From positions 186,001 to 250,000 of the forward strand of contig NZ_WUUT01000002.1 of the NCBI RefSeq assembly GCF_009831575.1: DNA of 64,000 bases, read 5' to 3'. Below the pieces are notes generated by a model that was not told the DNA's origin, ran no database searches, and saw only the letters and a list, made by a program, of their open reading frames with translations. This document shows, in pieces, positions 8,028 through 19,878 of this stretch (within the stretch, counting starts at the first letter, position 1; each line of letters starts with the position of its first letter). Position numbers and translations under genes: made by a program. The DNA is from Halovenus carboxidivorans (lineage in GTDB: Archaea > Halobacteriota > Halobacteria > Halobacteriales > Haloarculaceae).

Positions 8028-9329
8028 ATGAGCGACGCCGAAGAGCCCGAGCAATCCGGTCTGAGTCGCGAGCAGTACGTCATCGTCGGTTCCGTCATCG
8101 CCAGTACGTTCTTCGTCGGCTTCGGCGGCGGCGTCATCTTTCCGATCCTGCCGAACCTGGGTCAGGTACTCGGCATCTCACCGTTTTTCGTCGGTCTGAT
8201 TCTCAGCGCGAACCGGTTCTCGCGGCTGGTTGCGAACGCTCCGGCGGGCAGCGTCGTCGACCGGGTCGGAACCCGGACACCCTTCATCGTCGGCCTGTTC
8301 ATCCAGGCCGTCTCTACGTTCGGCTACGTCATCGCGTATCTCTCGCCGACTCCGGAGCCGTGGTTCCTGCTCGTCAGGATCCTCTGGGGTGTCGGCAGCG
8401 CACTCGTGTTCGCGACGGCGTACACCATCGCCGCGGACATCAGCCAGAGCGGCTCTCGGGGGACCAGTATGGGACTCATCCGGGGCGGCACCATCTTCGG
8501 CTTTCCCTCCGGACTGGTCGTCGGCGGCGTCGTCAGCGACGTCGCTGACGGTGTCTTCGCGGGGGTTCCCGGTGATGTCGTGGCCTTCATCGTCGCGACG
8601 ATATTCGCGCTGTTTGCGACGCTTCTGGCGTATCTGTTCGTCCCGGAGACCCACGTCGCGAGCGACTCGAACGAGTCGGTCAAACCCTGGGAGATCGACC
8701 GCAGCGCCACGACGCTGACGGTCGGGCTGGTGAACTTCACCATCCTGTTCGGCTACATCGGCGCGCTGTTCTCGACGCTCGTGCTCTTCCTCAACGAGCG
8801 CAATCTCAGCCTCTTCGGCTTCGCCCCGCAGGGCACCTCGGGCATCTTCATGGCGATTACGGTGCTCTCGGCGGCGGTGTTCATGCTCGGCGGCGGCTAC
8901 CTGAGCGACCACCGCGAGTCCCGCGTCCCGACGCTTCTGTTGTTCGTCGGAGTCGCGTCGGTCGGATTCCTTGTGCTTGCGGTCGCGAACTCGGTGCCGG
9001 TGTTGGTGATCGCCTGCATCCTCATCGGAAGCGGCCAGGGCGGAACGAGCGGCCCTCTCGTCGCACTCCTCGCGGACCTCACCCCCGCCGAGAAGATGGG
9101 CCGGGCGTCCGGAACGAACAACGTTCTCGGCGATGTCGGCGGTGGGCTGGGTCCGCTCGTCTCGCTCCCGCTGATCAACCTCGTCGGGTTCACGCCGGTG
9201 TACGCGGCGTGTGCGTTGCTGCCGCTCTCTGCCGGTGTGATCCTCCTCGTTGGGATCAGGTACGAGACCGGACGGCTCTTCCCCGAGACGGACTACATCG
9301 ACGTCTCGACCGAATCCACGGCCGACTGA
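8028..9329 (+). CDS. Major facilitator superfamily transporter, probable drug or metabolite exporter
   Basis: The 433-residue protein has twelve hydrophobic segments and MFS motif A after helix 2 (NAPAGSVVDRVGTRTPFIVG). The central loop (about 205-225) contains the acidic stretch EIDRSATTLTVG, and a second motif-A-like loop (GGGYLSDHRESRVPT) follows helix 8. Overall resemblance is to DHA-type proton antiporters, which expel drugs or small metabolites across the cytoplasmic membrane. The start is the ATG at 8028 (MSDAEEPEQSGLSREQ). The 220-bp region before it carries the inverted repeat at 7907-7924, suggesting control by a ligand-sensing repressor. Confidence 0.86.
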   Translation: MSDAEEPEQSGLSREQYVIVGSVIASTFFVGFGGGVIFPILPNLGQVLGISPFFVGLILSANRFSRLVANAPAGSVVDRVGTRTPFIVGLFIQAVSTFGYVIAYLSPTPEPWFLLVRILWGVGSALVFATAYTIAADISQSGSRGTSMGLIRGGTIFGFPSGLVVGGVVSDVADGVFAGVPGDVVAFIVATIFALFATLLAYLFVPETHVASDSNESVKPWEIDRSATTLTVGLVNFTILFGYIGALFSTLVLFLNERNLSLFGFAPQGTSGIFMAITVLSAAVFMLGGGYLSDHRESRVPTLLLFVGVASVGFLVLAVANSVPVLVIACILIGSGQGGTSGPLVALLADLTPAEKMGRASGTNNVLGDVGGGLGPLVSLPLINLVGFTPVYAACALLPLSAGVILLVGIRYETGRLFPETDYIDVSTESTAD

Positions 9330-9399
9330 CCGGCCGCTGATCGACACTCTCTCGGGATGCGGCACAACAATCAAACCGTGGGAGCACGAATCACCGTCG

Positions 9400-11124
9400 A
9401 TGAAAGCGGGTGATTTCGTCGGCCCAGTGGTCGTCCACGACTCCGGAACGATCCGGTACGGAAACGAGGAGTTCGCGGGGCTGGTCGGTATCGAGAACTC
9501 CGCGGAACTGGCAGGTCACTCGCTTCGCTCGTATCTCTCCGACCCACACTGGCGGTCACTCTCCGAACAGATCGACCGGATTGAGGAGGGGGAACCGGCG
9601 CTCGGGGTGCGGGTCGGCCTCGAAGGGACGAACGGGACTCACAGGGAGGTGATCGCGGTCAGTTCGCCCGTCGAATGGGAGGAGACGCCACAGGTCCAGA
9701 CGACCTTTCTCGACCTCACACAGGGTGAGTTAGCGGCCTCGCTCAGGGAGAACGCGATGCACGAGGCACCGGTCGGCATCACGATTGCGGACGCGACGGC
9801 GGAGGACACCCCGCTGGTGTACGTCAACGACCAGTTCGTCGAGATGACCGGCTACCGGCGCGAGGAGGTGCTCGGTCGGAACTGTCGGTTTCTTCAGGGG
9901 GCGAACACCCGTCCCGAGCCAGTGGCACGGCTGCGCGAAGCGATTGCCGACGAGGAGTCGGTCACAGTCGAACTGCGGAACTACCGGAAGGACGGCTCGC
10001 TGTTCTGGAACCGAGTGAGCATCTCGCCGGTCCGTGACGAGACCGGAACCGTGACACAGTTCCTGGGATTCCAACAGGACATCTCGGACGCGAAGGTGTA
10101 CGAGCGCGAGAAGACGCTGTTCGAGAGCCACGCCGAGGCGTCGGATCAGGTGATGTACGTCACCGACACCGAGGGACGGATCGAGTACGTCAACCCGGCG
10201 TTCGAGGTGACGACCGGCTACGACGCCGACGCGGTGCTCGGAGAGACGCCGGCGCTGTTCTGTACGGACAGCGACGGACCGATCCTGGGTTCGGGTTCAC
10301 CCCCTCGCGGAGAGAGCTACCAGGACGAACGCACGAACACGACGAAGACGGGCGAACTGTACCGCGTTCGTCGAACGGTCGTTCCGATTATCGACGACAG
10401 AGGCGAGACGACACACTACACCGTCATCGAGCGGAGCGTGACCGAAGAACAACTCACGACCCAGGTTCTCGGCGTCCTCGACAGAGTGCTCCGACACAAC
10501 GTCCGCACCGCGGTCAACGTGATCGACGGCTACGCGGAGTATCTGGAGTCCAACGTCGAAGGAGAGAAGCGGGAGGCCGCGACGGCGTCGATTCGGAGGC
10601 GTTCGCGGGAGCTTCGAGAGATCAGCGAGAAAGTGAGCGTCATTCGTCAGCTACTCGAAACCGAAGAGCCGTCACCGCTGGAACTCACACACCTCGACAG
10701 CGTCGTCACCCGATTGCGACGCCAACACCCGAGCGCGGAGATTGACCTCCAGGTTCCGACCGACACGCGCCGTGCAATCGCGAAGGGGAACATGTTCCAG
10801 TGTGCACTGGAGATGGCGGTCGAGCACGCGGTCGAACACAACGACAGCGACCCCGCTGTGGTCGAAATCACGGTTGCTGCCTGTGAGAGCGACAACACTG
10901 TCGAGGTCGAAATTGCCGACAACGGGACCGAAATTCCCGACTCGGAGTGGGAGATCATCGAGGGTGGGGCCGAGACCCCGCTCAGACACACGAGCGGCAT
11001 CGGTCTCTGGGTGATGTACTGGGCGGTCGTGGCACTCGGCGGTGCAGTCGAACGCGAGCGCAACGACCGCACGGGGACGACGCTCACGTTTCAGGTTCCG
11101 CTCGCGGCGACCAGTCCCGACTGA
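9400..11124 (+). CDS. LOV-domain (blue-light type) multi-PAS histidine kinase
   Basis: The 574-residue soluble kinase has a degenerate N-terminal PAS domain (about 1-110), then a LOV-type PAS domain (about 118-232). The latter holds GRNCRFLQG with the photoactive cysteine at about 162, NYRKDG and FWN (Asn 194 and 204) and FLGFQQD (Gln 225), the full set of flavin-contacting residues. A third PAS domain (about 245-350) precedes the phosphoacceptor helix LDRVLRHNVRTAVNV (His about 366). The HATPase part is altered: the N-box Asn is replaced (LEMAVEHAVEHND) and G1 reads ADNGTEIP, but G2 (GIGLWVMYW) is kept. The start is the ATG at 9400. No response regulator is adjacent. Confidence 0.86.
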   Translation: MKAGDFVGPVVVHDSGTIRYGNEEFAGLVGIENSAELAGHSLRSYLSDPHWRSLSEQIDRIEEGEPALGVRVGLEGTNGTHREVIAVSSPVEWEETPQVQTTFLDLTQGELAASLRENAMHEAPVGITIADATAEDTPLVYVNDQFVEMTGYRREEVLGRNCRFLQGANTRPEPVARLREAIADEESVTVELRNYRKDGSLFWNRVSISPVRDETGTVTQFLGFQQDISDAKVYEREKTLFESHAEASDQVMYVTDTEGRIEYVNPAFEVTTGYDADAVLGETPALFCTDSDGPILGSGSPPRGESYQDERTNTTKTGELYRVRRTVVPIIDDRGETTHYTVIERSVTEEQLTTQVLGVLDRVLRHNVRTAVNVIDGYAEYLESNVEGEKREAATASIRRRSRELREISEKVSVIRQLLETEEPSPLELTHLDSVVTRLRRQHPSAEIDLQVPTDTRRAIAKGNMFQCALEMAVEHAVEHNDSDPAVVEITVAACESDNTVEVEIADNGTEIPDSEWEIIEGGAETPLRHTSGIGLWVMYWAVVALGGAVERERNDRTGTTLTFQVPLAATSPD

Positions 11125-11142
11125 CGTCAGCCAGCCGGCATC

Positions 11143-12234
11143 TCACAGCACGCCCATCTCGTCGAGTCGCTCCGGGAGGTACGTATCGGTCACGAAGTCC
11201 AGACCGCGGGAGGCGAGTGACTGCTGTTCGGATTTCTTCTCGATGTCGAGTTGGAGTTCGATCTGTTCCTCCCAGAAGTCGGTCTGAAAGCGCGGATCCT
11301 CCAGTTCGGACTCTAAGGCGTTGATGTCTGAGTCGCTCAGCGGATCGGTCGGGAGGTCGTACTCGACGATGTCCTGCGGTCTGATCCCGATGAAGTCGGC
11401 CTCGGGCGTCGCCAGATACTCCGAGAGGTGTGCGCTTTTGATCGATCCGTAGGCGACCGAGCCGTAGATCCGGTAGCTCCACGGGTCACCGTCAGTGAAC
11501 ACCACCGTCGGGAGGTCGAGTTCGTCGTGCAGCCGTTTGGTGATCCGGCGGGTCGCCCGCGCGGGCTGGCCTTTGAGGTGGACGACGATAGCGTTGTACT
11601 CCTCGTCGAAGCCGTTTTCGACCAGCCGATCACGCATACCACCGGTCTCGACACAGAGAACGAAGTCGGCGTCGTTGTCGAGAAAGTCGATGGTGTCCGG
11701 GTTGTTCGGAATCTGGTAGCCCCCTTCTCCGACATCCTTCTGGCAGTGGATCTCTCGCTCGCCGCGGCGGGTCTGCTCGCGCAGTCTGAGCGGCCCCATG
11801 ATCGTCGCCCCGGACTCCTCGGGCCGCATGTGGAAGTCCTCTCGGGTCGCCCCGGAGACGATTTCGAGATCCTCGATCAGCGAGTTCGACTCGTCCTGAC
11901 TGCCGAACTGCGCCTCGTCGAGATCCCACGATTCCGAGAGATAATACAGCTCTCGCAGCGTCGAGGAGCGCCCTTCCTCGATCTGCTGGAGGAGGAAATC
12001 GATGGTGTAGGTGGCTTTCAGTAGCTTCTCGGCCCCGCTGACGGTCTTGGCGGTCCGGGTCGACGTCCGGTCGCCGTAGACCCAGACGTGCTTGTCCTCG
12101 TCGTACTCGATGTTCGTCTTGGTCCGGGTCGGGACCTGCATCCGGGGCACGTCGCCGTCCTCGAACTGGTCGTAGAACTGTTCTGCAAGGGCCATCAACT
12201 GCTCGCGCGGGTCGGGTGTGTCTTCTGTGCTCAT
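11143..12234 (-). CDS. top6A: DNA topoisomerase VI subunit A
   Basis: Subunit A (363 residues) is the Spo11-like DNA-cleaving subunit of the A2B2 type IIB topoisomerase, which relaxes and decatenates DNA using ATP hydrolysis by subunit B. The winged-helix CAP domain carries the catalytic tyrosine pair in [14 protein letters not shown]. The Toprim domain has the glutamate in [10 protein letters not shown] and the metal-binding aspartates in [14 protein letters not shown]. The start [12 protein letters not shown] at 12234 lies 2 bp after the top6B stop, so the two are co-transcribed. An open frame extends further upstream but only as an antiparallel continuation inside top6B. Confidence 0.96.
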   Translation of the reverse strand: MSTEDTPDPREQLMALAEQFYDQFEDGDVPRMQVPTRTKTNIEYDEDKHVWVYGDRTSTRTAKTVSGAEKLLKATYTIDFLLQQIEEGRSSTLRELYYLSESWDLDEAQFGSQDESNSLIEDLEIVSGATREDFHMRPEESGATIMGPLRLREQTRRGEREIHCQKDVGEGGYQIPNNPDTIDFLDNDADFVLCVETGGMRDRLVENGFDEEYNAIVVHLKGQPARATRRITKRLHDELDLPTVVFTDGDPWSYRIYGSVAYGSIKSAHLSEYLATPEADFIGIRPQDIVEYDLPTDPLSDSDINALESELEDPRFQTDFWEEQIELQLDIEKKSEQQSLASRGLDFVTDTYLPERLDEMGVL

Positions 12235-12236
12235 TG

Positions 12237-14618
12237 TTAGGCGTCGATCGTGAGTTTCTCCTCTTCGATTCCTTCGACGGCGACCTCTGCGTCGGCCGAC
12301 TCGGAGACCTCGTAGGTCAGGGTCCGCTCGTCGCCGCTGTCGACGGTCGGATTCCACTTGATGAACCACTCGCCGTCCATCTCGACGACCTGGGCCTCTC
12401 CGTCGGGATCCGGCTCGTCGGTGACGATTTCGGTGATCTCCAGGTCGGCGTTGGTGTCGGCGTTGTTCTCGACGGTGAGTTCGACGGCCCCGTTCTCGCG
12501 GTGGCGCTCGACCAGCACGTCGTTCATGATCCGGGCCAGCGTGCCGTCGATGTCGAGGTCGTCGTTCCCGGTGACGTTGGCGAGTTTCTCGGCCATCTCC
12601 GGCAAGATGGTCGCCAACTTGTCCTGCTTCTGGCGGCGCTGTTCCATCGAGCGGCGCTTCTTGAGGAAGCTTTTCAGTTCGCGGGCCGCCTCCCGGACCG
12701 CGAGTTCGATCTCGTGTTCGATCTCGGGGACGTTGGCGACGGCGTCTTTCGACTCGCTGGTGAAGGGCACGTTCGTCGACGCGATGTGGACCATGATCAC
12801 GGCCGGGCCGTCCGGGAGGCCGCTCCCGCCGGGCTGGTCCAGCCCGTAATTCCGCCAGCCGATGTCTTTCAGCACGTCCGTCGTCGCGCAGGCTCCGCGC
12901 TGGTAGACCAGCGGGACGCGGTTCGCGAACCGCATCACGTCGGCCTTCCCGCCGTCTTCGAGTTCTCCGCCGTAGGCGATACCGGCCTCGACGATGAACG
13001 GATCACCGCCGTGGACCGAAGCGTCCCGCGTCGACGCGGCGTAAAAGTCCGCGTCGTACTCCTTTCGCAGCCCCGCCTCGACCAACTCCGCGGTGATCGG
13101 AGCCAGACAGTCCGTCGGCGGGGAGATGATGTCGGTCTCGCGCATCGCTTCGAGCAGTTCGGACGCGGCGTCCCGGTCGGCCGCAACCTCCGTGATCTGC
13201 GGCGGGTCGTCCGGCACCCGCGCGGCCGCCTCCCACAGCGCTTCGGTGATGTTCTCGCGGGCCGTGTCGCCGAAGGTCGCGTCGTCGCGCTCCTCCGTCA
13301 TGTCGGCGGCCCGGTCGACCAGCCGTCTGAGTTCCTCCTCGGTGAACCGGTGGGACTCGCCGGGCTCGAACTTCTCCGCCAGTCGCTCGGCCATCCCCCG
13401 AACCACGGCGTCGTCCTTTCTGGTCGTCGTCGCGTCGTCGACCAGTTCGTAGAGGTCCGCCTCGCGCTCTTCGGAGATTGCCGCCCACGCGGCGTCGCGG
13501 GCCTTCTCGCGGACCGTCGATCCGAACGTCGTTCCGTGGCCGGTCTGGATCGTATCGGCCGTCTCCTCGACGATTGTGGTGAGTTCGTGGTGAGCCAGTC
13601 GCTCGTGCTCGGCGATACGGTCGACGACCTCGGCGGCGAACTCGGCGGTCACCTCCGCGCTCTTGTTGGCGACGGCCTCGACGATTTCGCTCTCCGTGTC
13701 GAGGTCTTCGTGCGCCTGCGGCGGCCGCCACCGGAGTTCGCGGCCGTAGTATCGGTCGTTGAAGGCGTCGATGACCGAATCAGCGGTCTTCTGACCCACG
13801 CGGGTGAACTCGCCCTGCATGAAGCCGGACAGCGAGTACGAGTCCGTCTCCTCGGCCATCTTGATGAGCGTCCCGAGTTCGACGCCGTGAGGGTGCGGGC
13901 GGATTTCCTCGGTTTCGGCCGGCAGTTGGTCGGTCGCGCGCTCGAATTTGAACTCCGCCTGTGGCTCCCGAAGCTCCAGGCGGGCGTGTGGGTTGACCAC
14001 CGCCGTGTGTTTGATGTAATCGTGGAGCTGCTGGCGGGCGCGCATGTTCGCCTCCATTTCGAGTTCGATCCGCGTTCCGTGGGGCCGATCCCACTCGGTC
14101 GGCTTCTCGGTGCTGATCTCCGGCTCGTTGGTCTCGGTGTCGACGATCAACTCGAAGTACTGCGCCTGTTCGCCGTTTTCCGTGCGAGAGGTGATCTTCG
14201 CCGGCTTGCCGGAGGTCAACTGCGAGTACAACACCGCCGCGGAGATACCGATCCCCTGCTGTCCGCGGTTCTGTTCGCGTTTGTGAAAGCGGGAACCGTA
14301 CAGGAGTTTCCCGAAGACTTTCGGGATCTGCTCTTTCGTGATCCCGGGGCCGTTGTCCTCGATCACGAGCGTGTAGTAGTCCCGGCCCTCCTGGATTTCG
14401 ACGTAGATATCGGGGAGAATACCGGCCTCCTCGCAGGCGTCCAGGGAGTTGTCGACCCCCTCCTTGACGGCGGTCACGAGCCCTCGGGCCCCCGAGTCGA
14501 ACCCGAGCATGTGCTTGTTCTTCTCGAAGAACTCGGCAATGGAGATAGAGCGCTGGCTCTCGGCCAGTTCCTCGGCGATCCCCTCGTCCTCGCCGAGCTG
14601 GGACTGGTACGTTGTCAT
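12237..14618 (-). CDS. top6B: DNA topoisomerase VI subunit B
   Basis: This 793-residue GHKL ATPase subunit works with top6A. The Bergerat fold shows the N-box ([16 protein letters not shown]), G1 ([13 protein letters not shown]) and G2 ([15 protein letters not shown]). The transducer domain follows the H2TH region, which is enlarged by a helical acidic insertion at about 280-480. The Ig-like C-terminal domain (about 690-793, [20 protein letters not shown]) ends the chain. Length is typical of haloarchaeal subunit B, which is longer than the roughly 530-residue Sulfolobus form because of the insert. It is the first gene of the leftward top6B-top6A operon. Confidence 0.96.
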   Translation of the reverse strand: MTTYQSQLGEDEGIAEELAESQRSISIAEFFEKNKHMLGFDSGARGLVTAVKEGVDNSLDACEEAGILPDIYVEIQEGRDYYTLVIEDNGPGITKEQIPKVFGKLLYGSRFHKREQNRGQQGIGISAAVLYSQLTSGKPAKITSRTENGEQAQYFELIVDTETNEPEISTEKPTEWDRPHGTRIELEMEANMRARQQLHDYIKHTAVVNPHARLELREPQAEFKFERATDQLPAETEEIRPHPHGVELGTLIKMAEETDSYSLSGFMQGEFTRVGQKTADSVIDAFNDRYYGRELRWRPPQAHEDLDTESEIVEAVANKSAEVTAEFAAEVVDRIAEHERLAHHELTTIVEETADTIQTGHGTTFGSTVREKARDAAWAAISEEREADLYELVDDATTTRKDDAVVRGMAERLAEKFEPGESHRFTEEELRRLVDRAADMTEERDDATFGDTARENITEALWEAAARVPDDPPQITEVAADRDAASELLEAMRETDIISPPTDCLAPITAELVEAGLRKEYDADFYAASTRDASVHGGDPFIVEAGIAYGGELEDGGKADVMRFANRVPLVYQRGACATTDVLKDIGWRNYGLDQPGGSGLPDGPAVIMVHIASTNVPFTSESKDAVANVPEIEHEIELAVREAARELKSFLKKRRSMEQRRQKQDKLATILPEMAEKLANVTGNDDLDIDGTLARIMNDVLVERHRENGAVELTVENNADTNADLEITEIVTDEPDPDGEAQVVEMDGEWFIKWNPTVDSGDERTLTYEVSESADAEVAVEGIEEEKLTIDA

Positions 14619-14781
14619 CGGCTCTCTCTACCCGGCCAATCCTTAAATGTTGTACGCAAGCGGGGTGAAACTGAAACTAGTCGCGACACGACGGGTCGGC
14701 TCTCCCGTTAGTTTCCAACAGTAACCACAATCCGTCGTTAGCTTAGCAAACTATTTACTCGTCACCGGAAAATGGGGAGCC
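14619..14781. promoter_or_regulatory. Divergent promoter region, top6BA / phosphotransferase
   Basis: In 163 bp two back-to-back promoters are visible. On the minus strand ACATTTAAGG (14650-14641) lies about 27 bp before top6B. On the plus strand CTATTTA (14751-14757) lies about 28 bp before the phosphotransferase. Between them are a tandem GAAACT repeat and an imperfect GTTAGTT/AACAGTAAC dyad, possible regulatory sites. Confidence 0.5.
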
Positions 14782-15843
14782 ATGCCAATCGAGTCGGATC
14801 TCGTCGACCGCGATCAGTTGCGGTCGTTTCTGCGCGAACACTTGGGCCCAGCCGAGACGTTCGACGTACAGCGCCACGATCAAGGGTTCTCGAACGAGAC
14901 ACTGTTCGTCTCCTGGGACGAGACGGATCTCGTCGTCCGACGGCCGCCGGTCGGGGAAACCGCCGACACCGCCCACGACGTGCTCCGCGAGTACGAGGTT
15001 GTCGACGCGCTGCAGGAGACGGACGTTCCGGTGCCGGAGACCGTCGCTGCGACGGAGGACAGCGAGATCATCGGCGCGCCCTTCTACGTGATGAAGCGGC
15101 TAGACGGCGACGTGTTGCGGTACTCCGAGCCGGACCGCTTCCAGAACTCGGAGGCCCGCGCCGGGATCGGTCGGGAGATGATCGACACCCTCGCGGCGAT
15201 TCACTCCGTCGATTACGGCGCCGTCGGTCTCGGTGAGTTCGGCACTCCCGAGGGGTTCACCGAGCGACAGGTCGAGCGGTGGGGCGAGCAGTTCGAGTGG
15301 GCCTTTCAGGAGACGACGGAATCGCGCGAGGTGCCCGAGATCGCAGAGATCGGCGAGTGGCTCGGAGCCAACGTTCCCGAGGAACCCGCACACACGCTCG
15401 TCCACGGCGATTACAAACTCGACAACGTCATCTTCGGACCCGATCCTGACCCCGAACTCGCGGGCGTCCTCGACTGGGAGATGAGCACGCTCGGCGACCC
15501 GCTGACGGATCTGGGCTGGGTTCTGTTCTTCTGGCTCGACCCGGTCGAAGGCGAGTTGTCGCCGCTGATGCAGACGATGGCGCCGACGTTCCTGACCGAG
15601 GAGGCGTATCACACGCGAGGAGAACTGCTCGACCGCTACGAACGACAGACCGGCGTCGAGGTCCGGAACCTGAAATTCTACCGCGTGCTCGCGGTCTACA
15701 AGATGGCCGCGCTGGGTGAGATGTTCTACGCCCGCTATCTCATGGGCAACAGCGACAGCACGTTTTACGCGATGATGGAAGACGGCGTCCCGCAACTGGC
15801 CGAGCACGCACTGGAGATCATCGATGACGAACGACCGATCTGA
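14782..15843 (+). CDS. Phosphotransferase family protein (APH / ACAD10-11-like kinase fold)
   Basis: This is a 353-residue small-molecule kinase-fold protein. The N-lobe has DLVVRRPPVGE (ATP-contacting Arg/Lys strand) and the C-lobe has the Brenner motif LVHGDYKLDNVIFGPD (catalytic Asp and metal-binding Asn). These are followed by the DFG-equivalent GVLDWEMSTLGDPLTDLGWV. This layout matches the ACAD10/ACAD11 N-terminal kinase group rather than true aminoglycoside phosphotransferases. Those kinases phosphorylate 4-hydroxyacyl-CoAs; the substrate here is not known. Its 3' end overlaps the next gene by 20 bp, so the two are translationally coupled. Confidence 0.85.
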   Translation: MPIESDLVDRDQLRSFLREHLGPAETFDVQRHDQGFSNETLFVSWDETDLVVRRPPVGETADTAHDVLREYEVVDALQETDVPVPETVAATEDSEIIGAPFYVMKRLDGDVLRYSEPDRFQNSEARAGIGREMIDTLAAIHSVDYGAVGLGEFGTPEGFTERQVERWGEQFEWAFQETTESREVPEIAEIGEWLGANVPEEPAHTLVHGDYKLDNVIFGPDPDPELAGVLDWEMSTLGDPLTDLGWVLFFWLDPVEGELSPLMQTMAPTFLTEEAYHTRGELLDRYERQTGVEVRNLKFYRVLAVYKMAALGEMFYARYLMGNSDSTFYAMMEDGVPQLAEHALEIIDDERPI

Positions 15844-16513
15844 GCGCTCGACCGTCCGGCGAGTCGACCGCCTGGAGGAGATTCCCGATCCCACGCCGTC
15901 AGTGGAGTTTGCGGTCGTCGACGTGATCATCTCCTCGACGAGCATCATCAGACTGCTGGAACAGGGCGCGGCCTACGTCAGGCCGTTCAGCGATCCCGAG
16001 GCCGCGCTGTCGTTCAAACAGCGGGAAGACGCCGTGCTCGTGGGTGAGGACGGGGGCGGAGCGATCGAGGGGTTCGATCTCTCGCCGCTGCCGTCGATCA
16101 TCGCTGACGCGGACATCGAGGGCCGGCCCGTCGGCATCAGGACCACGAACGGCACCCGGGCGATGGAGCGGGTCGGTTTCCCCGACGGACTGGTCGTCGG
16201 CAGCACGATCAACGCCGCCGCCGTCGCCGAGGAACTTGCCGGGCGACAGCGGGACGCGATGATCGTCGCGGCCGGCCGGCAGGGTGAGCCGGTGCCGGAG
16301 GATACGGTCGGTGCCGAACTGATCGAGGCGCGGTACACCGGCGTCGACGTCGACGAAGAACACCTCCGCGAGCGGGTGCGGGACTGCTCGACGGCCGAGT
16401 GGCTACGGGAGATCGGATACGGGAACGAACTCGACGACCTGCTCGCCTTCGACTCGACGACGGTGGTTCCGACCCTCGAAGACGGCCGGTTCGTCGACGG
16501 CTACACGTCGTAG
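15824..16513 (+). CDS. ComB-like 2-phosphosulfolactate phosphatase family protein
   Basis: The 229-residue protein has the ComB pattern FAVVDVIISSTSII near the N-terminus, VGIRTTNGTRAMERVGF in the middle and VVGSTINAAAVAEEL followed by IVAAGRQGEPVPEDTVGAEL. In methanogens ComB dephosphorylates phosphosulfolactate in coenzyme M synthesis. Haloarchaea do not make coenzyme M, so this homologue probably has another phosphate ester substrate. It overlaps the phosphotransferase by 20 bp and its tail overlaps the convergent M28 peptidase gene by 13 bp. Pairing with a kinase-fold protein suggests opposing activities on related compounds, which is inference only. Confidence 0.82.
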   Translation: MTNDRSERSTVRRVDRLEEIPDPTPSVEFAVVDVIISSTSIIRLLEQGAAYVRPFSDPEAALSFKQREDAVLVGEDGGGAIEGFDLSPLPSIIADADIEGRPVGIRTTNGTRAMERVGFPDGLVVGSTINAAAVAEELAGRQRDAMIVAAGRQGEPVPEDTVGAELIEARYTGVDVDEEHLRERVRDCSTAEWLREIGYGNELDDLLAFDSTTVVPTLEDGRFVDGYTS

Positions 16514-17808
16514 CCCTCCTCGCGGGCGCGTTCGAGAACCGTGTCGGGAGAGACGCGCTCCGTCGAGCGCTCCCCGGACGCGAGTTCGAGAACGGCCTCC
16601 GCGATTGGGACCGCGAGCGCACGAAGATCACGGCTGTCGAGTTTGTCCAGCGTGTCGCCGTGGGTGTGCCCCCAGCCGCGTCGATCCGAGCCGCCGGTGG
16701 AGTACGCCATCGCCGCCGGCACTCCCTCCCGTGCGAACGGCCAGTGATCGCTGTGTGTGTTGACACGCTCCCGGATCTCGACGGGGACGTCGTGGCTGTC
16801 CGCGGCCTGCTCGAACGCCTCCGCAATCGCGGGGAAGCCGTGCGTATCGACGGCGAGATTGCGCGTGCTTCCGATGCCGTCGAGGTTCAGTACGGCCGTG
16901 ATCTCCGACAGCGCGTGTTCCTCGGCCGCCCGTGTCGACCCCAACAGCCCGACCTCCTCGGCGCCGAAGGTCGTCAGTCGGACGGCCGTCTCGAGGTCGT
17001 CTTCGACGGTCGCGAGCAGTCGAGCGACCTCAGTGACGAGCGCACAGCCACAGCCGTTGTCGAGCGCGCCGTCCGCGATGTCGTGGGCGTCGTGGTGTGC
17101 CGTCAGCCACAGTTCACGGTCGGTGTCGGGGCCGAGTCGGGCAGAGACGTTCCCCGAGGTTCCCGGCTCGGTCCCGCAGTCGACGGTGAGTTCCGCCTCG
17201 GTGGTTCCGTCGCTGGCGTAGCGGGCGAGACGCCGGCCGACCTCACGGGAAATACCGACACCTGGAATCTCGCCGGGCGGGTCGCCGTCACCGATATCTC
17301 CCGTCGGCGGGAGACAGCCGTCTCGACGGCTCTGGAAGAGAAAGCCGTCCGCACCGCGCTCGACGGCGAGTTCGTACTTCTCGCGGCGGTGAAACCAGCG
17401 GTCGTACGACTCGGGGGTTCCGCCGGCGACGATCACGAGCGCACCCTCGACCGACTGCTCGTCGAATTCCGCCGGGGTCCCGTGACCGACGTCGACGACC
17501 CGACCGGAGACCGTCCCCGACGGCGTTCCGGGGAGGCCGATGACCTGATGGTCGCCGTCGTACTCCGCCGAGCGCTCCGGAACCGAGAGCGTCGACTCTC
17601 CCCGTTCCCACGCCGCAATCTCGAAGGAATCGACCGACACGTCGCGAGCGCCGAGCGCGCGAAAGCGCTCCGCGAGTTCGTCCATCGCGGCCCGTTCGCC
17701 CGCACTTCCGGCCATCCGCGGTGCGCAGTCGACCAGCGCCGTGAGCGTCTCCCAGGAGATCGGATCTGTCTGTGCCGTGCCGACAGTGCTGTCCGGTAAT
17801 CGTCCCAT
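16501..17808 (-). CDS. M28-family zinc aminopeptidase/carboxypeptidase
   Basis: The 435-residue peptidase has the di-zinc ligands of family M28: His and Asp in LTAHHDAHDIADGALDNGCG, the Glu-Glu pair in TTFGAEEVGLLGS, Asp in LNLDGIGS and the final His in NTHSDHWPFAREG. A PA-like insert (about 115-185, GALVIVAGGTPESYD) precedes the catalytic part. No signal peptide is seen, so it is probably cytoplasmic. The start MGRLPDSTVGTAQTD at 17808 is chosen. The frame stays open for another 2 kb upstream, but that part is antisense to gyrB. Specific substrate unknown. Confidence 0.88.
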   Translation of the reverse strand: MGRLPDSTVGTAQTDPISWETLTALVDCAPRMAGSAGERAAMDELAERFRALGARDVSVDSFEIAAWERGESTLSVPERSAEYDGDHQVIGLPGTPSGTVSGRVVDVGHGTPAEFDEQSVEGALVIVAGGTPESYDRWFHRREKYELAVERGADGFLFQSRRDGCLPPTGDIGDGDPPGEIPGVGISREVGRRLARYASDGTTEAELTVDCGTEPGTSGNVSARLGPDTDRELWLTAHHDAHDIADGALDNGCGCALVTEVARLLATVEDDLETAVRLTTFGAEEVGLLGSTRAAEEHALSEITAVLNLDGIGSTRNLAVDTHGFPAIAEAFEQAADSHDVPVEIRERVNTHSDHWPFAREGVPAAMAYSTGGSDRRGWGHTHGDTLDKLDSRDLRALAVPIAEAVLELASGERSTERVSPDTVLERAREEGYDV

Positions 17809-17860
17809 ACGCCTCGTTTCGCCCGGAGCCGCCTGAATGTACGGGCCGGGGCAAACGAGT

Positions 17861-17893
17861 GCGAGCGTGTGCGCTCGCGCTCGCGCGTGCGTG
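17861..17893. other. Alternating purine-pyrimidine / hairpin tract upstream of gyrB
   Basis: A perfect GCGAGCG-TGTG-CGCTCGC inverted repeat (17861-17878) leads into CG-rich alternating purine-pyrimidine runs, including a 12-bp run at 17882-17893. The tract ends 1 bp before the gyrB TATA-like box. Such DNA can switch to Z-form or a cruciform under negative supercoiling. Confidence 0.6.
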
Positions 17894-17894
17894 G

Positions 17895-19875
<1,981 letters not shown>

Positions 19876-19878
19876 ACC

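Noticed and set aside
7925-8548. ATG directly after the inverted repeat, open for 207 codons
   Set aside because: It runs out of frame through the MFS gene and is Arg-rich, typical of an off-frame reading. The MFS start is at 8028.
12216-14711. Plus-strand 831-codon open frame
   Set aside because: Antisense to top6B, which has all GHKL motifs; composition is that of a shadow.
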